Assembly (NCBI GenBank): GCA_037367405.1
Contig: JAZKJV010000684.1
Coordinates: 558,001-622,000, forward strand
Source of the DNA: Ottelia alismoides
Lineage: Eukaryota; Streptophyta; Magnoliopsida; Alismatales; Hydrocharitaceae
Direction of reading: 5' to 3'
Length of the DNA stretch: 64,000 nt
Below the pieces are notes generated by a model. The model was not told the origin of the DNA. It ran no database searches and saw only the letters and a program-made list of their open reading frames with translations. Position 1 is the stretch's first letter. Each line of letters opens with the position of its first letter. A program made the position numbers and the translations under genes. This document shows positions 20,722 through 33,721 of the stretch, in pieces.

Positions 20722-23367
20722 TGTTGGACATGCGAGCCCACGACGAGCCATTATGCAATAAATGTTATTGCAATTCACTCCTTAAAACTGAAATAAAGAG
20801 TACATAATTTGCATAATAGGTCCCTTAGTACAATTAGGGTTATGTACCATGGCCATCTTAATGATCATACAGCTGTTGATTCAATTATTGAATCATAGAG
20901 GTTGGTGCTTAGATGAATATCTAATGAGTTAGATTGAGGACTCATCGAGCACCGTCAAATGATCGTTAAGAGATGATCTCCAGCCTGAGTAGGAGATGGC
21001 AATCCTTATCTTTAAAGGCTGATATCTGACCGACCTCTTGATGCAGGTCCTCTGCATAGGAATAGAGATTCGGAGGTGTCAGATTAGTTAGGTCAAAGAG
21101 TTGACTTAACGAGATCGAGATAACCGAAGTCCTATATCATATGCTGTCATGATATAGGCACGCATCCTCTGACCGGAGACAGATGTGTTACTATATGTCT
21201 GAGTATGTACATTTGGCAGACCAATAGGTTGATGACCTAATCAAGGTCTATACACCGACGCGCTGGTGTGCATGTAAGAGTATATGAGTAATACGATCTC
21301 TCAAAGGGAACATACAGGTTCATTCACTGAACCGGAAGACATGAGCTCACTCATGAGATATTGGGAAGAATCAAATTCTGTGCGCACGGTCGTCTCGCTT
21401 TGGAAGCTTGACTGAATTTGTTGGTTTGATATATACTTTTGGAAAGTATATGATCGAGACCTAGGTATGATATATGCTTTTGGAAAGTATATGATCGATA
21501 CCGACTCCCAATGATCGAATGAGAAACTTACTGATAAAACCATGAAGTAGACAGTGTAAAGATGATCTAATACTTCGGGTTTACTCTGAGTCTTCCAGTG
21601 TGCAGGATGTACAGGTATTGGGAATACCTGAGGGTGATGTGATCATAAACGATTGTATAACCATGACGCTTCCATTCCTAGGGAGTGATGAAACGGGTCT
21701 GGATTTTAGTGACTCCTCTCAGTAGAGAAGTAACCTAATCTTAGTCCAAATATTGGACATTGATCTGAATGTGATTCAGATCCAATGAGAAGATTAGATT
21801 TACGGTCTTGATTTAATCAAGCATCTATGGGAGGCTCGAGATCTGGATTTGAGATGTGATCTCAATATCCAAGTCACTATACGTGGAACAATACAATCAC
21901 CCTGTCCTTATCTCCAAGTATCTGCGGAGAAAGCGCATTATCCTTGAAGGAGTTCATGGATAATTCTATTGTTTATATATATATATATCCGAGCATTGAG
22001 AAAATGGATAATTAAATGTGATTTAATTATCATGAGTAATATGAATTTGATTCATATTATATAAAGAGTTGTCTTAGATAATTAAATATGATTTGGTTAT
22101 CAAAGATGTAAATAATGTGAATATGATTCATGTTATTTGAGAACAAGAGAATAGAGATCCAAGATGATTAAATGTGATTTAATTATCATGGATATGAATA
22201 ATGTGGATAGCAATATCCGTATTAGTCATATATATTATAAATGTGATTTATAATATATAAGAGAGAGCTATTTGTAATTTACATTTGTTAATTAAATGTT
22301 AATGTGAATTGGATTCACATTGGACATTGAATTGAAAATGTAATTTACATTTTGTTTTGGGTTGTGAATGTAATTCACAAATTTCCAATGGCATGATTGA
22401 AATGTTCACAAAATAAATTGGATTTATTTTTTGTGAAATAATTTGCAACAAAAGTTGTTGCAAATATTGGAGAGAATCATGAGATAATGTAATCTCATGT
22501 AATAGGAAAAAGGAAGCTCCCTTCCTATTGAGGAGAGGGGACGACCACAATTCCATAAGGAATGTGGTGGCCGTCCACCCTCCTTATGGAAGGAGGCTTG
22601 CCTCCTTTCCTATTTCTCTAATGGATATTGATTTAATATAAAATCAAATTATATTTATTGTATATTTGATTTTTTATTAAATTAATTGTTGTTGTGTTTT
22701 TAGCAACAAATCATGACCATTGAAAGAAACACAAATTAATGTAGACCATTGGATTTGTGTTGACACATGGATTGAGATCCATGGATCCCAAAACCCTATA
22801 AAAGGAGAGGCACCCCATTGCGCTTCTTTACACATAAGTGAGACAACAAGTCTCTCTCTCTCTTTCTTTTCTCTTTCTCTCCCTCTCATGTCCGTCCACC
22901 ATGGATGCTATGGAGAGGTTCTCCATCGCCGCAGCATCGTCGTTATGCTGCCCGATCGTCTGCTCATGGATCTCCGTCTCCTTCGGTGCGCCTCGCTCGT
23001 GAAGAAGATGACGGATCTCATGTGTCGAGATCAGGAGATCTGCCGCTTGGATCATCAACGTGGATTGCGAGAAGCACGCGGTTCATCCCCGCGCTCGCAA
23101 GCGTCTCCTCCGTCGGATCGGACTTGAGACCGGAGGTCTCTTCGTTTAGAGACTCGATCGCAACCACGCTTCAAGAGGTAACCCTAATACTTGTTTGTGG
23201 TTTAGACGAAACGATCCGAGAAGTGTTCTTGGATCATGTGGTTTCGTAACATGAAAATTTTTAAATTCCGCTGCATCGAGCAACTAGTCCGACTAGTCGC
23301 TCCTTGTCGCATTCGATACGATGCACACGCTTCCGTGATGCGCTTGAGGATCTAACCATATCCTTCA
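20722..23367 (+). repeat. 3' LTR of copia A
   Basis: 2646 bp, nearly the same as 12783-15412. It keeps the full stem-loop at 21131-21158 that the 5' LTR lost. TATAAAAG is at 22797-22804. The end TCCTTCA at 23361-23367 is followed by the target duplicate AAATT. Confidence 0.92.
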
Positions 23368-23372
23368 AAATT

Positions 23373-24000
23373 CCCTCCTTGTTTGATTTGGATGAGCGAG
23401 AGAGTGAAGCGCACACTAGGATAGAGCCATACCCGAACTCTTGACAGACTACCGGCCTTTTATACAAGACAATCTGTTAAGAGCATTGGGTTCCTACTAG
23501 CTCACTTAATCGCTCTGATAGACTTTTTTATCACCTAAATAAAATTGACAAGATAAAAGACTGAACCTTTACGGTCATCAGCTCTACATGAGTAGGTGAA
23601 TTGGGGGTTTGTTTGCCCGATCTTGTGTGTTTTCCAGATCTCATACGCCTTCACTCTCCACACCACGATGATGGGCCGGATTTCCCATAGGCAACCTCTG
23701 ATTGCACCGCTCTCGAGCACTCCGGTCCACTCATCTAAGTTGGTTCGTGAGAGCCTAGACCCGCTCTCCGAACCTGAGTTTGACTCCGTCCTGTTCCCCC
23801 TCGACCGACCATCCTTCTACCAATCCTGAGGTGCACGAGTAGAGACAACATCACATGTTTGATCATTTGACGGCACATGAGTTTGGGTCTTTGGACTTTG
23901 CAGAGACCATGACCATCAGCGAGGAGCGCACTGATGGACCCAGCCAAACAAGGACATATATTCTTGATCAAGGTGCCATCAAAACACCTTGTTAGCCTCC
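23373..24000 (+). other. Athila leader, second part
   Basis: Continuation of 11775-12777 after copia A. Short frames occur (for example about 23596-23829) but show no domain. The frame that becomes gag is only recognisable from about 24001. Confidence 0.5.
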
Positions 24001-25865
24001 CTAGAGACCATGTAGAGACAGATTAGAGATCAGGGGGCTTTCAAGGCCGATATGCGTCGGGAGATGGCTCAGATGCGAGCAGATAGAGAGCAGAACAGAG
24101 CCAGTGGAGGACCAAAGATTCTTGAGGGAGGAGAGCCAGAAGAGCCAACGCAGCCAGCAACACCTGCACGTCCGATGAGAGAGTTGCACAACCTTGGTGC
24201 AACTCTGACCCACAAATGGATTCAGCTGCCATCCATTCTGGGAGACTTCAAGTTCCCACCTCAGACCATTCAACTACTACCTAGATTCCATGGGCTTGCC
24301 ACCGAGGAGCCTCATCTCCATCTCTAAGAGTTTGAGATGATCTGTAGCATGATCCACGATCGACTCGTCGGCGAGGACACCATCAAGATGATGGCTTTTC
24401 CGTTCTCCCTCATCAATAGAGTAGCCTATTGGCTGAAGCATTTAGGGAGATAAGTGACATCGTGGGAACAACTCCGGACTGAGTACTTGAATAAGTAATA
24501 TCCACTCGGCCGGACGAATGCAGCGTGAGCCCTCATCAACAACTTCTTTATGCTTCCCAACGAGCAATTTCATGAAGCATGGGACCGATTCAGAGAGCTG
24601 ATCGATTGGTCGGTGTCCACATCACGACATATCCAAGCCCAACTTAGTGCAGAGTTTCTTTTGTGGGCTGACACCGGAGCTACAGGGGCTCATGAACGCA
24701 TCTTGTGGGGGATCCTATTTTGCGAAGGACAGGGATCAGGTCTGGGCTATCTATGAGGAGATGGCTGAGAACTACACTATCATGTCCCAGACCAGACTCT
24801 ACACTCAGGGGAAGCCCCATCCACAGGTTGCGTCCTACCAGAGGATTGCACGGATCGATGCAGTCCCATCCACTTCATCAGCAACCGCCACACAGGCAGA
24901 GCCATTTGCTATTGATATGGGTATCATTAGCGAGAAGTTGGACTGCATCGAGCTCATTGAGAAGAAGCAGTGCCAAGGTATGTCACAGACACAGACGCTG
25001 AGTGACCTGAAGACCCAGATCATGTGCCTCCAGGAGGCACATATGGCTTCTCAACCCCGTCTCAGTCCACGGACTGATACTAGCAGCAGCAGCTCAACCC
25101 AGCACTCCAGTCAGCCCAGATAGGTTCACCATGTATAGGCAGAGTCGTTCCAGCAGCTGCAGCAGCAGTACTACCAGCCACCACCGTCTCAGGACACTAA
25201 GATGGTGGTATATCAGCAGGATCAGCCCCTGGCAGTCCTTCCCCCACCCCCTTACGAGCAGGAGTCGTTGATGGATGTCAACGGGATATGGTACTACTGA
25301 CCTCAGCCTGGGATCCGTCGACCATCCGGATTCCGTTGGTCAGCCGAAGGTGCCCCTTCCCAATAGTAGCCTCCAGTTCAGGGTGGGAAGTATGGCCAAC
25401 AACAACAAAATCCCCAGTTCCTACACCCACAACCACACTACGAGCAGGGTTCTCGTCCCTACCAGCAAGGACAGCCGTGGAGGCAGCAACAACAACCTCA
25501 GCAGTATTCTCACCAGTATCCTCCTCATGCTTCCCAGCAGAAGCCTCACTTCCAGAGAGGCAACCTGTCTGGTTCTCATGGGCCAGCCTATGAGAATCTA
25601 GCACTTGACGATTTGGCCCGCCTTATTTCTGAGCAGGATGCCACTTTCAGACGGGAGATGGACGAGTTCCGTTAGGAGATGAGGGAGATAGTGAAGGGCA
25701 AGGCCGCCATACCCGCTCAAATCGAGCCAAATCCGAACAACCTGAAGAGGAAGTCTGAGCAGGTAGAGTTTACAGAGATTACCACTCCTAGTGACTCACT
25801 TGGTGATATTTCTACATACACTTTTCATGTTGACTTTGTTACACTTAAGAGCGGTAGGATGCAAG
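24001..25865 (+). pseudogene. Athila gag, decayed, cut by copia B
   Basis: The frame with MRREMAQMRADREQN (24052) continues through LPRFHGLATEEPHLHL, EFEMICSMI, MMAFPFSLINRVAYWL, SWEQLRTEYLNK and EAWDRFRELI. It then shifts frame near 24607 to SFFCGLTPELQGLMNASCGG and WAIYEEMAENY. These match the Athila capsid region (P-x-F-x-G-L-x-x-E-x-P-x-x-HL, AFPFSL, SW-x-x-L, Y-x-G-L). Stops lie at 24325, 24451, 24496 and 24526. The C-terminal part (about 25140-25640) is Gln- and Pro-rich, and ENLALDDLARLISEQDATFR precedes the cut at 25865. Confidence 0.8.
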
Positions 25866-28303
25866 TATTGGACATGTGAGCCCACAGCGAGCCATTATGC
25901 AATAAATGTTATTGCAAATATCATTCCCTGATCTGAAATAAAGAATAAATAATTTACATAATAGGTCCCTCTGTACAATTAGGGTTATGTACCATGGCTA
26001 TCTTAATGATCATACAGCTGTTGATTCAATTATTGAATCATAGAGGCTGGTGCTTGGATGAATATCTAAAGAGTTAGGTTGAGGACTCATCAAGCACCGT
26101 CAAATGATTGTTAAGATGTGATCTCCAGCCTGAGTAGGAGATGGCAATCCTTTCTCACATAGGCTGATATCTGACCGACCTCTTGATGTAGGTCCTCTGC
26201 ATAGGAATAGAGATTCGGAGGTGTCAGATTAGTTAGGTCAAAGAGTTGACTTAACGAGATCGAGATAACCTAAGTCCTATGTTGAATGCTGTCACAACAT
26301 AGGCACACATCCTCTGACCGGAGACAGATGTGTTACTATATGTCTGAGTGTGTACATTTGGCAGACCAATAGGTTGATGACCTAACCAAGGTCTATACAC
26401 CGGCGCGCTGGTGTGCATGTAAGGGAATATGAGTAATACGATCTCTCAAAGGGATCATACAGGTTCACTACTGAACCGGAAGACATGAGATTGCTCATGA
26501 GATATTGGGAAGAATCAAATTCCGTGCACGGTCGTCTTGCTTTGGAAGCTTGACTGAATTTGTAGGTTTGATATATACTTTTGGAAAGTATATGATCAAG
26601 ACCTAGGTATGGTATATGCTTTTGGAAAGTATATGATCGATACCAAATCCCAATGATCAAATGAGAAACTTGGTGATCAAACCCTGAAGAAGACAGTGTA
26701 AAATAGATCTTGATCTTCGGGTTGACCATGGGTCTTCCAGTATGCAGGATGTACAGGTATTGGGAATACCTGAAGGGTGATGTGATCATAAACGATTGTA
26801 TATCCATGACGCTTCCATTTCGAGGGAGTGATGAAACAGGTCTGGATTTTAGTGACTCCTTTCAGTAGAGAAGCTATCCGATCTTAGTCCAAGTGTTGGA
26901 CATTGGTCTGAATGAGATTCAGATTCAATGAGAAGATTGGATTTGCGGTCTTGATTTAATCAAGCATCTGTGGGAGGTTCGTAAGATCTGGATTTGAGAT
27001 AAGATCTCAATATCCAAGTCACTATACGTGGAATAATATAATCGCCCTGTCCTTATCTCCAAGTATCTACGGAGAAAGCACAATATTCTTGAAAGGGTTC
27101 AAGAATAATTCTTTTGATGAAATATCCAAGCAAGGACTTGTTGATTAAATGAGATTTAATTATCAAGCTTAAATATGAATATGATTCATATTGTGAAAAT
27201 GATTATCTAAGATAATTAAATGGGATTTAATTATCAAGGATTAAGAGAATGTGGATAAAACTATCCATGATATATGTATGTTATAAATATGATTTATAAT
27301 ATACATATATAAGAGAGAGAATTTATGTAAATAACATTTGTTAATTAATAATGTGGATTGGATTCACATTTATTAATTAATTGAAAATGCAATTTACCAA
27401 TTAGTTTGGGTTGTGAATATGATTCACATAATATTCAATGGCATGATTGAAATATTCACAAATTAATTGGGAATTAATTTGGTGAATATTTTTTTTGATT
27501 ACTAAATTAATTAAGGAATAATAAGATAAATAAAAGAGAGCCAAATAACCACCATTAATAGGTGGCGTCACCCATGAATTGTTCATGGGTGACGCCCCCC
27601 AATTTTAGGGGAGGTTGGTTGACTCCATTTTATTTATCACATTATCTCTTAATTAATTAATGATAAATTAAATTATGTTGATAATGTTGCAACATATTTT
27701 AATTTAAATTAATGTTGTTGGTTTTAACCAACAACAATCATAGCCATTGATTTAGCATGGACCAAGCATAGCCCTTGGATCCATGTGTCCCATGGATTGA
27801 GATCCATTGGATCCTAAACTAGTATAAAAGGAGGGCTAGGGTAGCCTTTCCAAGTTACAACATTCTTGAGTTGAAGAACTCTACTCTCTCTCTCTCCCAT
27901 TCTCGTGGGGTCTCCCTAATATTCAAGTGGCCGTCCACTTTGTGTATTAGGAAGGAGATCATTTTTTCTATGTCTCGACGCTTGGATCTTCGTCAAAGGA
28001 TTGCGAGAAGGACGCGACTCATCATCGTGCCCGCAAGTGCATTCTCCGTGGGTCGGACTTAAGATAGGAGGATCTCTACTTTGGGATCTCGCGATCACAA
28101 CCACGCTTCAAGAGGTATTCCTTGTACTTTGTGGTTTGATGAAACGATCTGAGAAGTGTTCTCGTGATCATGTGGTTTCATCTTTAAAGTTAAAAATTTT
28201 AATTTCCGCTGCATCTAGCATCTAGTACGACTAGTTGCTCCGATTGCATACGATGCGATCGACACGCTTCCGTGATGCGCTTGAGGATTCACAATATCCT
28301 TCA
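25866..28303 (+). repeat. 5' LTR of copia B
   Basis: 2438 bp from TATTGG (mutated TGTTGG) to CCTTCA. Stem-loop at 26276-26303, a palindrome ladder at about 27140-27480, TATAAAAG at 27823-27830, and a CT repeat after the presumed start site. Confidence 0.9.
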
Positions 28304-28305
28304 AG

Positions 28306-28318
28306 TGGTATCAGATCC
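28306..28318 (+). other. Primer binding site of copia B, one base changed
   Basis: TGGTATCAGATCC, against TGGTATCAGAGCC in element A: a single G-to-T change after the LTR end at 28303. Confidence 0.85.
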
Positions 28319-30109
28319 GTAGGTCGAATAAGGTTTTGGATATGATCCATAAACCTTAGACGATTTGGTTCTTGAAAGGGTTGCGAAATTTTTACTGCAT
28401 TTCAATTTTTCGCACCTCTGTAAAATTGAATTTTTCGGCTCTGTTTAAAAAGTTTAAATACGAAATTTTCAATTGGATTTTGTTTCCCATTAAACCAGGA
28501 AACCATAGGACTCGAGTTTACTAAATTTGGACTTTATTTGCTCAAGATATGGCTTTTTGAATATGACTATATTCACTGTTGCGGGAACTGTGGATTTGAA
28601 CGTAATTAATGAGATAATTACGGTTTTAATCCGCATTGAAATGCGTGAATTATCACTTGGGTTTTTTAATAAATCAAATAGGCAATCTTTGGAAACTGAG
28701 TTTGCATTTTTTGGATTTAAATTGATCAAGATAAGTTAATTTTAGTGATTGAGGGTCACTGCTTGAAATTAACAATTTTGATCTTGAACCTTGTGATATG
28801 TCATTCAATTATCATGATGAAAATTAATTGTTAATTTTATGGAATAATTAGTGATAAATATTTGTGAAATATTTAAAGAAATAATTATTTCATTGAATGA
28901 TACTTGCCTAAATCACAATGATAAGATATTAGATCTTGATCATTGGTTCATCAACAAACATTGCTTTCATGAAAACTATAGTTTATCCTACAATAGTTGT
29001 AGGACAACTTTTACATGAAAAACCCTTTTGCTTGAATAGGATTGGGGATTTGTATAGCAAATCTCCTTATAATAAAAAATGCTTTGATTTATATTATATG
29101 GTATAATTTCGGTTGAAAAACCGATGAACATCTCAAAGTACATGATGGTCTATCTGGTATTATCCTTTCCCGAGGCGGATGTGGTGCCTAGTCAGAGAGC
29201 ATTGGGGTAGCGGCTTGCAACGTATGTGGTCCGTCCCACTCTCGTCGGTACTGGCCATGACAACGGGTAGGGATTGTATAATACCGGAGACAGACAATGT
29301 GTATTTTTCTAATTATTAAAATTCGAATAATACGTACTTTGAGTATATACCTACTATTCAAGTAAAAGACATGTTTGTTGATTGATGATTGGATTAGTGA
29401 TTAATTTAATATAATTAAATTGATTATATCCAATAAACACTCTATCATGAATAGATGTGTATTTCCATTGGAAGAATTAATTATGTGAATATGATTCACG
29501 ATAATTAATTACAATTTGAATATGAGGTGGAGGATCACATAAGTGACATCCATGGTCTCCCGTTAAGGCGAAGGGTTCCGTCGCCAGGGATTGTATGTAG
29601 GAGACGCCTGTCCGAAGTGACAGATCCTATATGCAAGCGCATCTGGATCGGGCTCTTTGCTTCTCGAAAGAGTAAGGCCGTATGCGTAGTGACCCCAATA
29701 TCGAGTCCTCATATTATTGGGGCGATATTGGATTGCGCATAGCGAGTTCTAATCCTGTTGACGGTTGGTTCAATTAGCAACGGGTCAACATCATCTTAGG
29801 GGTGGTGGGCCCAGGTGTTAAAGACCGAATTGGGAATGCAAGTTGGACTTGCGAGGCGGAATGAGTTCCCGCTTCTTTTTATTGGAGTCGTAAGTTCTCA
29901 TATTATTGGGATTCGACAAAGATAGGAAAGGAGATCCCAGATCTTGCTAGAGATATAATGGTAAGAATATCTCTTACATTGAAAGTAATTAAGGGAATGA
30001 ACTTTCAGTGTTGACAAGGCAAGACAACTTTGATATAAAAATTCCTAAATCAAAGTAAAACATGTATATATAATATATATATATATACCCTTATGCAAAT
30101 TTCTTATTT
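28319..30109 (+). other. Long leader of copia B
   Basis: 1.8 kb with the same two GC-rich blocks as A, at about 29159-29275 and 29524-29748. In block 2 the ATG of A is GTG here, so the 71-codon frame has no start codon. The rest is AT-rich with short palindromes. Confidence 0.6.
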
Positions 30110-33100
30110 CAGATAATCCTTCATTAAACCCACTCAATGTTATACTCAACGATAACCAGTAAAAATATCCTGGATTGGACTCATGATCCAGATATTGTAC
30201 TTGCAATTGAACACATAATGTATGTGGTTGCAATGTGCAAGTTTCCTCAAGATAATGAGGAATGACAATTAAATAAGATAATAAGACATCACCTTAGGGT
30301 TTGTATGTCTCTATAGTCTTGATCTTTCATCGAGTGTACTTGGGAAGTGACATGTTGATGATGATCGTAATTGTCGAATAATCCTTATAAAATAAAAGAA
30401 GATATTTTGGCATACGTATGTGCTCTAGACATTTAATCATGAATGACATGGTTCTCTGCATTATGCAGAATGGTGGCTCGAAAGAGGTGATGTATTCAAA
30501 ATGTTTGAATACCTACCTGAACCTAAGTCTCTAAGAGTTAAGATGTATGTAGATATGATGAGTGTCATCATTCTACTATCTATACTCAAGTCATCCATGA
30601 AGCTTCATAATAATCATTTTGAATGAATTTAATGAAGCATGTATAAATGTTGAAATGCTCTTGTATTGAAATCCTTAGAATTCAACATAAGATATCCTTA
30701 GTCTTAAGCAATGGTTGTTTATAGATTAAGAGAGTGCAGTGGAAGCATGGGTCGGACCCGAGTAAGAAGGAAAGTCAAAGAGTTGACCTACTTCTGTGAC
30801 TTCCATATGACATCCAAAGAGTTGGATGAATGCCAATACTGCAATAAGTTGATGTGTTGATAGTATGACTATCAAGTCTGTCTAAAATCCTTAGTGAAGG
30901 ACTCAGATAGAGCATCAGAATAATCTACATAAATCATTGACTCTGACTTTCTTATTTCATAAGATAAAGTCTGAAAATTGTATCCCAATCTTCTAATGAC
31001 AATTGCAATTGGTTGCATATACATATTAGAAGATTAGAAATTTGATCTTAAGGTTTAGTAGTCATCTACATGGATATTGCTGTAATTGTTGCAGCAGTCT
31101 CTGTTGGATAGATGGACTTCATATTCTCAGTGGGAGAGCCCTTAGTCTTAGAGAATGTCTCTATGACCTAGATATTAGAATACCCCATTGTTTGTTTCTA
31201 AATGTTGGAAATAAACATGAATTCTGAGATAGAACTATCATAAAAGGTTATGATGGATATATTTCAGATAGTAATCTAACATCTAGTGGACTCCACAAAA
31301 TTAGAAAATTAATGAATAGTTCATTAAGATTTCTAATACTGAAAATCAAACCTTATAAGATCAATAGGAGGATGAAGATCATTTGACAATGATCTGGCAT
31401 CAAGCCTTGGACATTTGTCTGTTGATTTGATCAATAGACTAGTAAGATATGAAACTTTAGAATGTCTAAAATTTCAAATCTTACATACTTGTGAACATTG
31501 TATTCAAAGTAAAATGTCCAATACACCCTTCTCTGATTAGATGTCGAGGTATTCGGGATCTCATACATATTGATGTATGTGGATCATCTATATCATAGTG
31601 AACATTATGGATATGTGATATCTATTGATGGTTATGTATGATATGAGATTTCTTCTCTTCACCTGAGAAACCTTTGAAATGTTCAAAGATTTCACAATTT
31701 TTGGTTTAGAACCAAAGCTTGGAGAAAGATGAAATGAATTTGATCTAACCTAGGTAGCTTGTACCTGCTAGATAAAATTCAAAGAATACCTTATGGAGAT
31801 ATGAATACCATTTCTATCTCACTCCTCCTGACACACCTAAACTCAATGGAGTTATAGGGAGATACAATTGGATCATGTGTGACATGATTTGATCAATGAT
31901 AAATTTTAGCATAATTATCCCTTAGTTTCCAGGTATATATGTGTAGCAGAGACTACAATATATATCCTTAATAAGGTTCCATGCATGTAATCTGGAATCT
32001 AGCACTTGAGAGTGCTGCTTCATTAGGAAAATAAAGAATGGTATTGAATACCTGCTTTATGACCTTGAGATTCTTAAAAGATCTCATCCCTGAGAATGTG
32101 ATTCTTGGAGGATGACTCTCTTGAGAATCAAGACAAAAATGAAGTGTGGGAACTCATTTGATCTTGAGAAGATAATGAGGCTCCTGAAATCGGAAACTAA
32201 AAGGGACAATTAAAGATGAAACATTAATACCTCTTCAAATGAGTTTGAAGATGTATTCCATGTGTCAGTTAAGTCTGACAATGATCGGACTTCATGTGAT
32301 GAATCTCCTGAAGATCATGACATGGAAAGATGGATATTAGCAATAAAGTCTAAAGTAGACTTCATATACAAGTGTTGTATATGGACCCTCGAGGATCCAC
32401 CTATAAGGGTTAGACCCATTAAGGTGTAAATGGATCTTCAAGAGAAGAGGAACCTGATGAGAAGGCAGAGACCTTCAGAGCTCGGTTCGTAGCCATGAGT
32501 TGCACACCGTAAGAGAAGACATTGCTTGCAATGAGACTTGCTCTTTGGAAACCATGCTTGAAACCATCAGAATATTGCTAATCCTAGCTACACAACTTGA
32601 TCGTTGCATCTTCAAGATGTAAGTCAAGATTGCATTCCTCTAAGAATACCTCTCTGAGGATATTCACATGAAGTAGCCCCAGGGCTTCATGTTTGGGGAA
32701 AGTAAGGTGTGAAAGCTAAAGAACTCCATCTATGGACTCAAATAAGTTTCTTGTAGTTGGAACATAAGATTTGATGAAATTATAAATGTTATGATTTCAA
32801 ATAGAACCTTGATGTACCATGTGAAGCTTAGTGGGAGTGCCATTGTGTTCATCGTGCCAAATGTAGATAATATCCTAATCATTTGGAATGATATAAGGAT
32901 GATAATAAGTGTTTTATATTCTGGCTATTCCATACCTTGAGATATGATCTCAAGAATACCTCTTAGATCTTAGTTCTGAAGTTGTTCAGAAGCAAAGAAA
33001 GGAGGGTATTGTGACTGTCACATTTGTAGTACACCTTGGACGTATTCCATTCTTGGAAATTCCAAGAAAGGCTTCCTTCCCTTGAGATTTGGTACTGACC

Positions 33101-33560
33101 TATCTAAAGGGATAGCACCTCAAAGAGTTGAGGAAGTGAATGCTAGAACTGCTTGCACCTCTGCATCAGTTACGAGAAGCTAAGTGTATGCTAAATGTGT
33201 ATAAAAGCCAGATATCTGCCATTCAGTGGGAGTAGCAAAGTGTTGCTAATCCTACTATTGAGAGAAAACACTTGATTGCAGTAATAACGATATCTTCAAA
33301 GATGACAAGGCTTTAGAGATGGTGATCTCTAAGTCTTATCTTCAAGAGCTTAAGACTTTATAGATAGAGATCTAAAAGATCTTAACTGTGGATACCTTCA
33401 GAGATAGTGATCTCCCGGAATAAGGGTATTCTGATAAGGATTATGGAAATACTGGTTATAGTAGTTATTGAGCAATAGTGTCAAGGACACTATAACTGCT
33501 TTGACTAGATTGAGTATAGGTTGCATTAGATGCAACATTCGCATTGGATGCAAGCACTGT
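30110..33560 (+). pseudogene. Decayed gag-pol of copia B
   Basis: gag starts near 30110 (HSMLYSTITS region; motifs are only legible by comparison with A). GAG-pre-integrase at 31391-31535 reads LGHLSVDLINRLVRYETLEC then CEHCIQSKM. Integrase has SIDGYV then TGA (31639-31641). RT begins near 32427 with DEKAETFRARFVAMSCT. TAA is at 32620-32622 in motif A and TAG at 32674-32676 after HMK; an extra TAA is at 32641. SIYGLK is followed by TAA. NVDN (32860-32871) replaces YVDD. The stops at 31639, 32620 and 32674 and the NVDN change are shared with A and C. Confidence 0.85.
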
Positions 33561-33703
33561 TACCTAGGGATATGCAAGTGCCGTAAAAGGACTTGGCATA
33601 GTCTTTTGGGAACAGATTGACTGATCAGCTTACCTAGCTATTTCTAAATAGCCTATGATTGTCACATGAGTGTGGGTTTATATGATTAGCCCATTAATGG
33701 CTC

Positions 33704-33721
33704 TTTGGGCTAGTGGGAGAT
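33704..33721 (+). other. Polypurine tract of copia B
   Basis: TTTGGGCTAGTGGGAGAT, identical to that of A, directly before the 3' LTR. Confidence 0.88.

Larger units (their letters stand above)
12783..23367 (+). mobile_element. Ty1/copia element A, complete but dead, nested in Athila leader
   Basis: Two long LTRs (12783-15412 and 20722-23367), a tRNA-iMet primer site, a polypurine tract and a perfect 5-bp target duplication AAATT (12778-12782 and 23368-23372) bound a 10,585-bp element. The internal order is gag, GAG-pre-integrase, integrase, RT, RNase H, which is the copia order, with stops throughout. It is a subfamily diverged from B and C. Confidence 0.92.
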
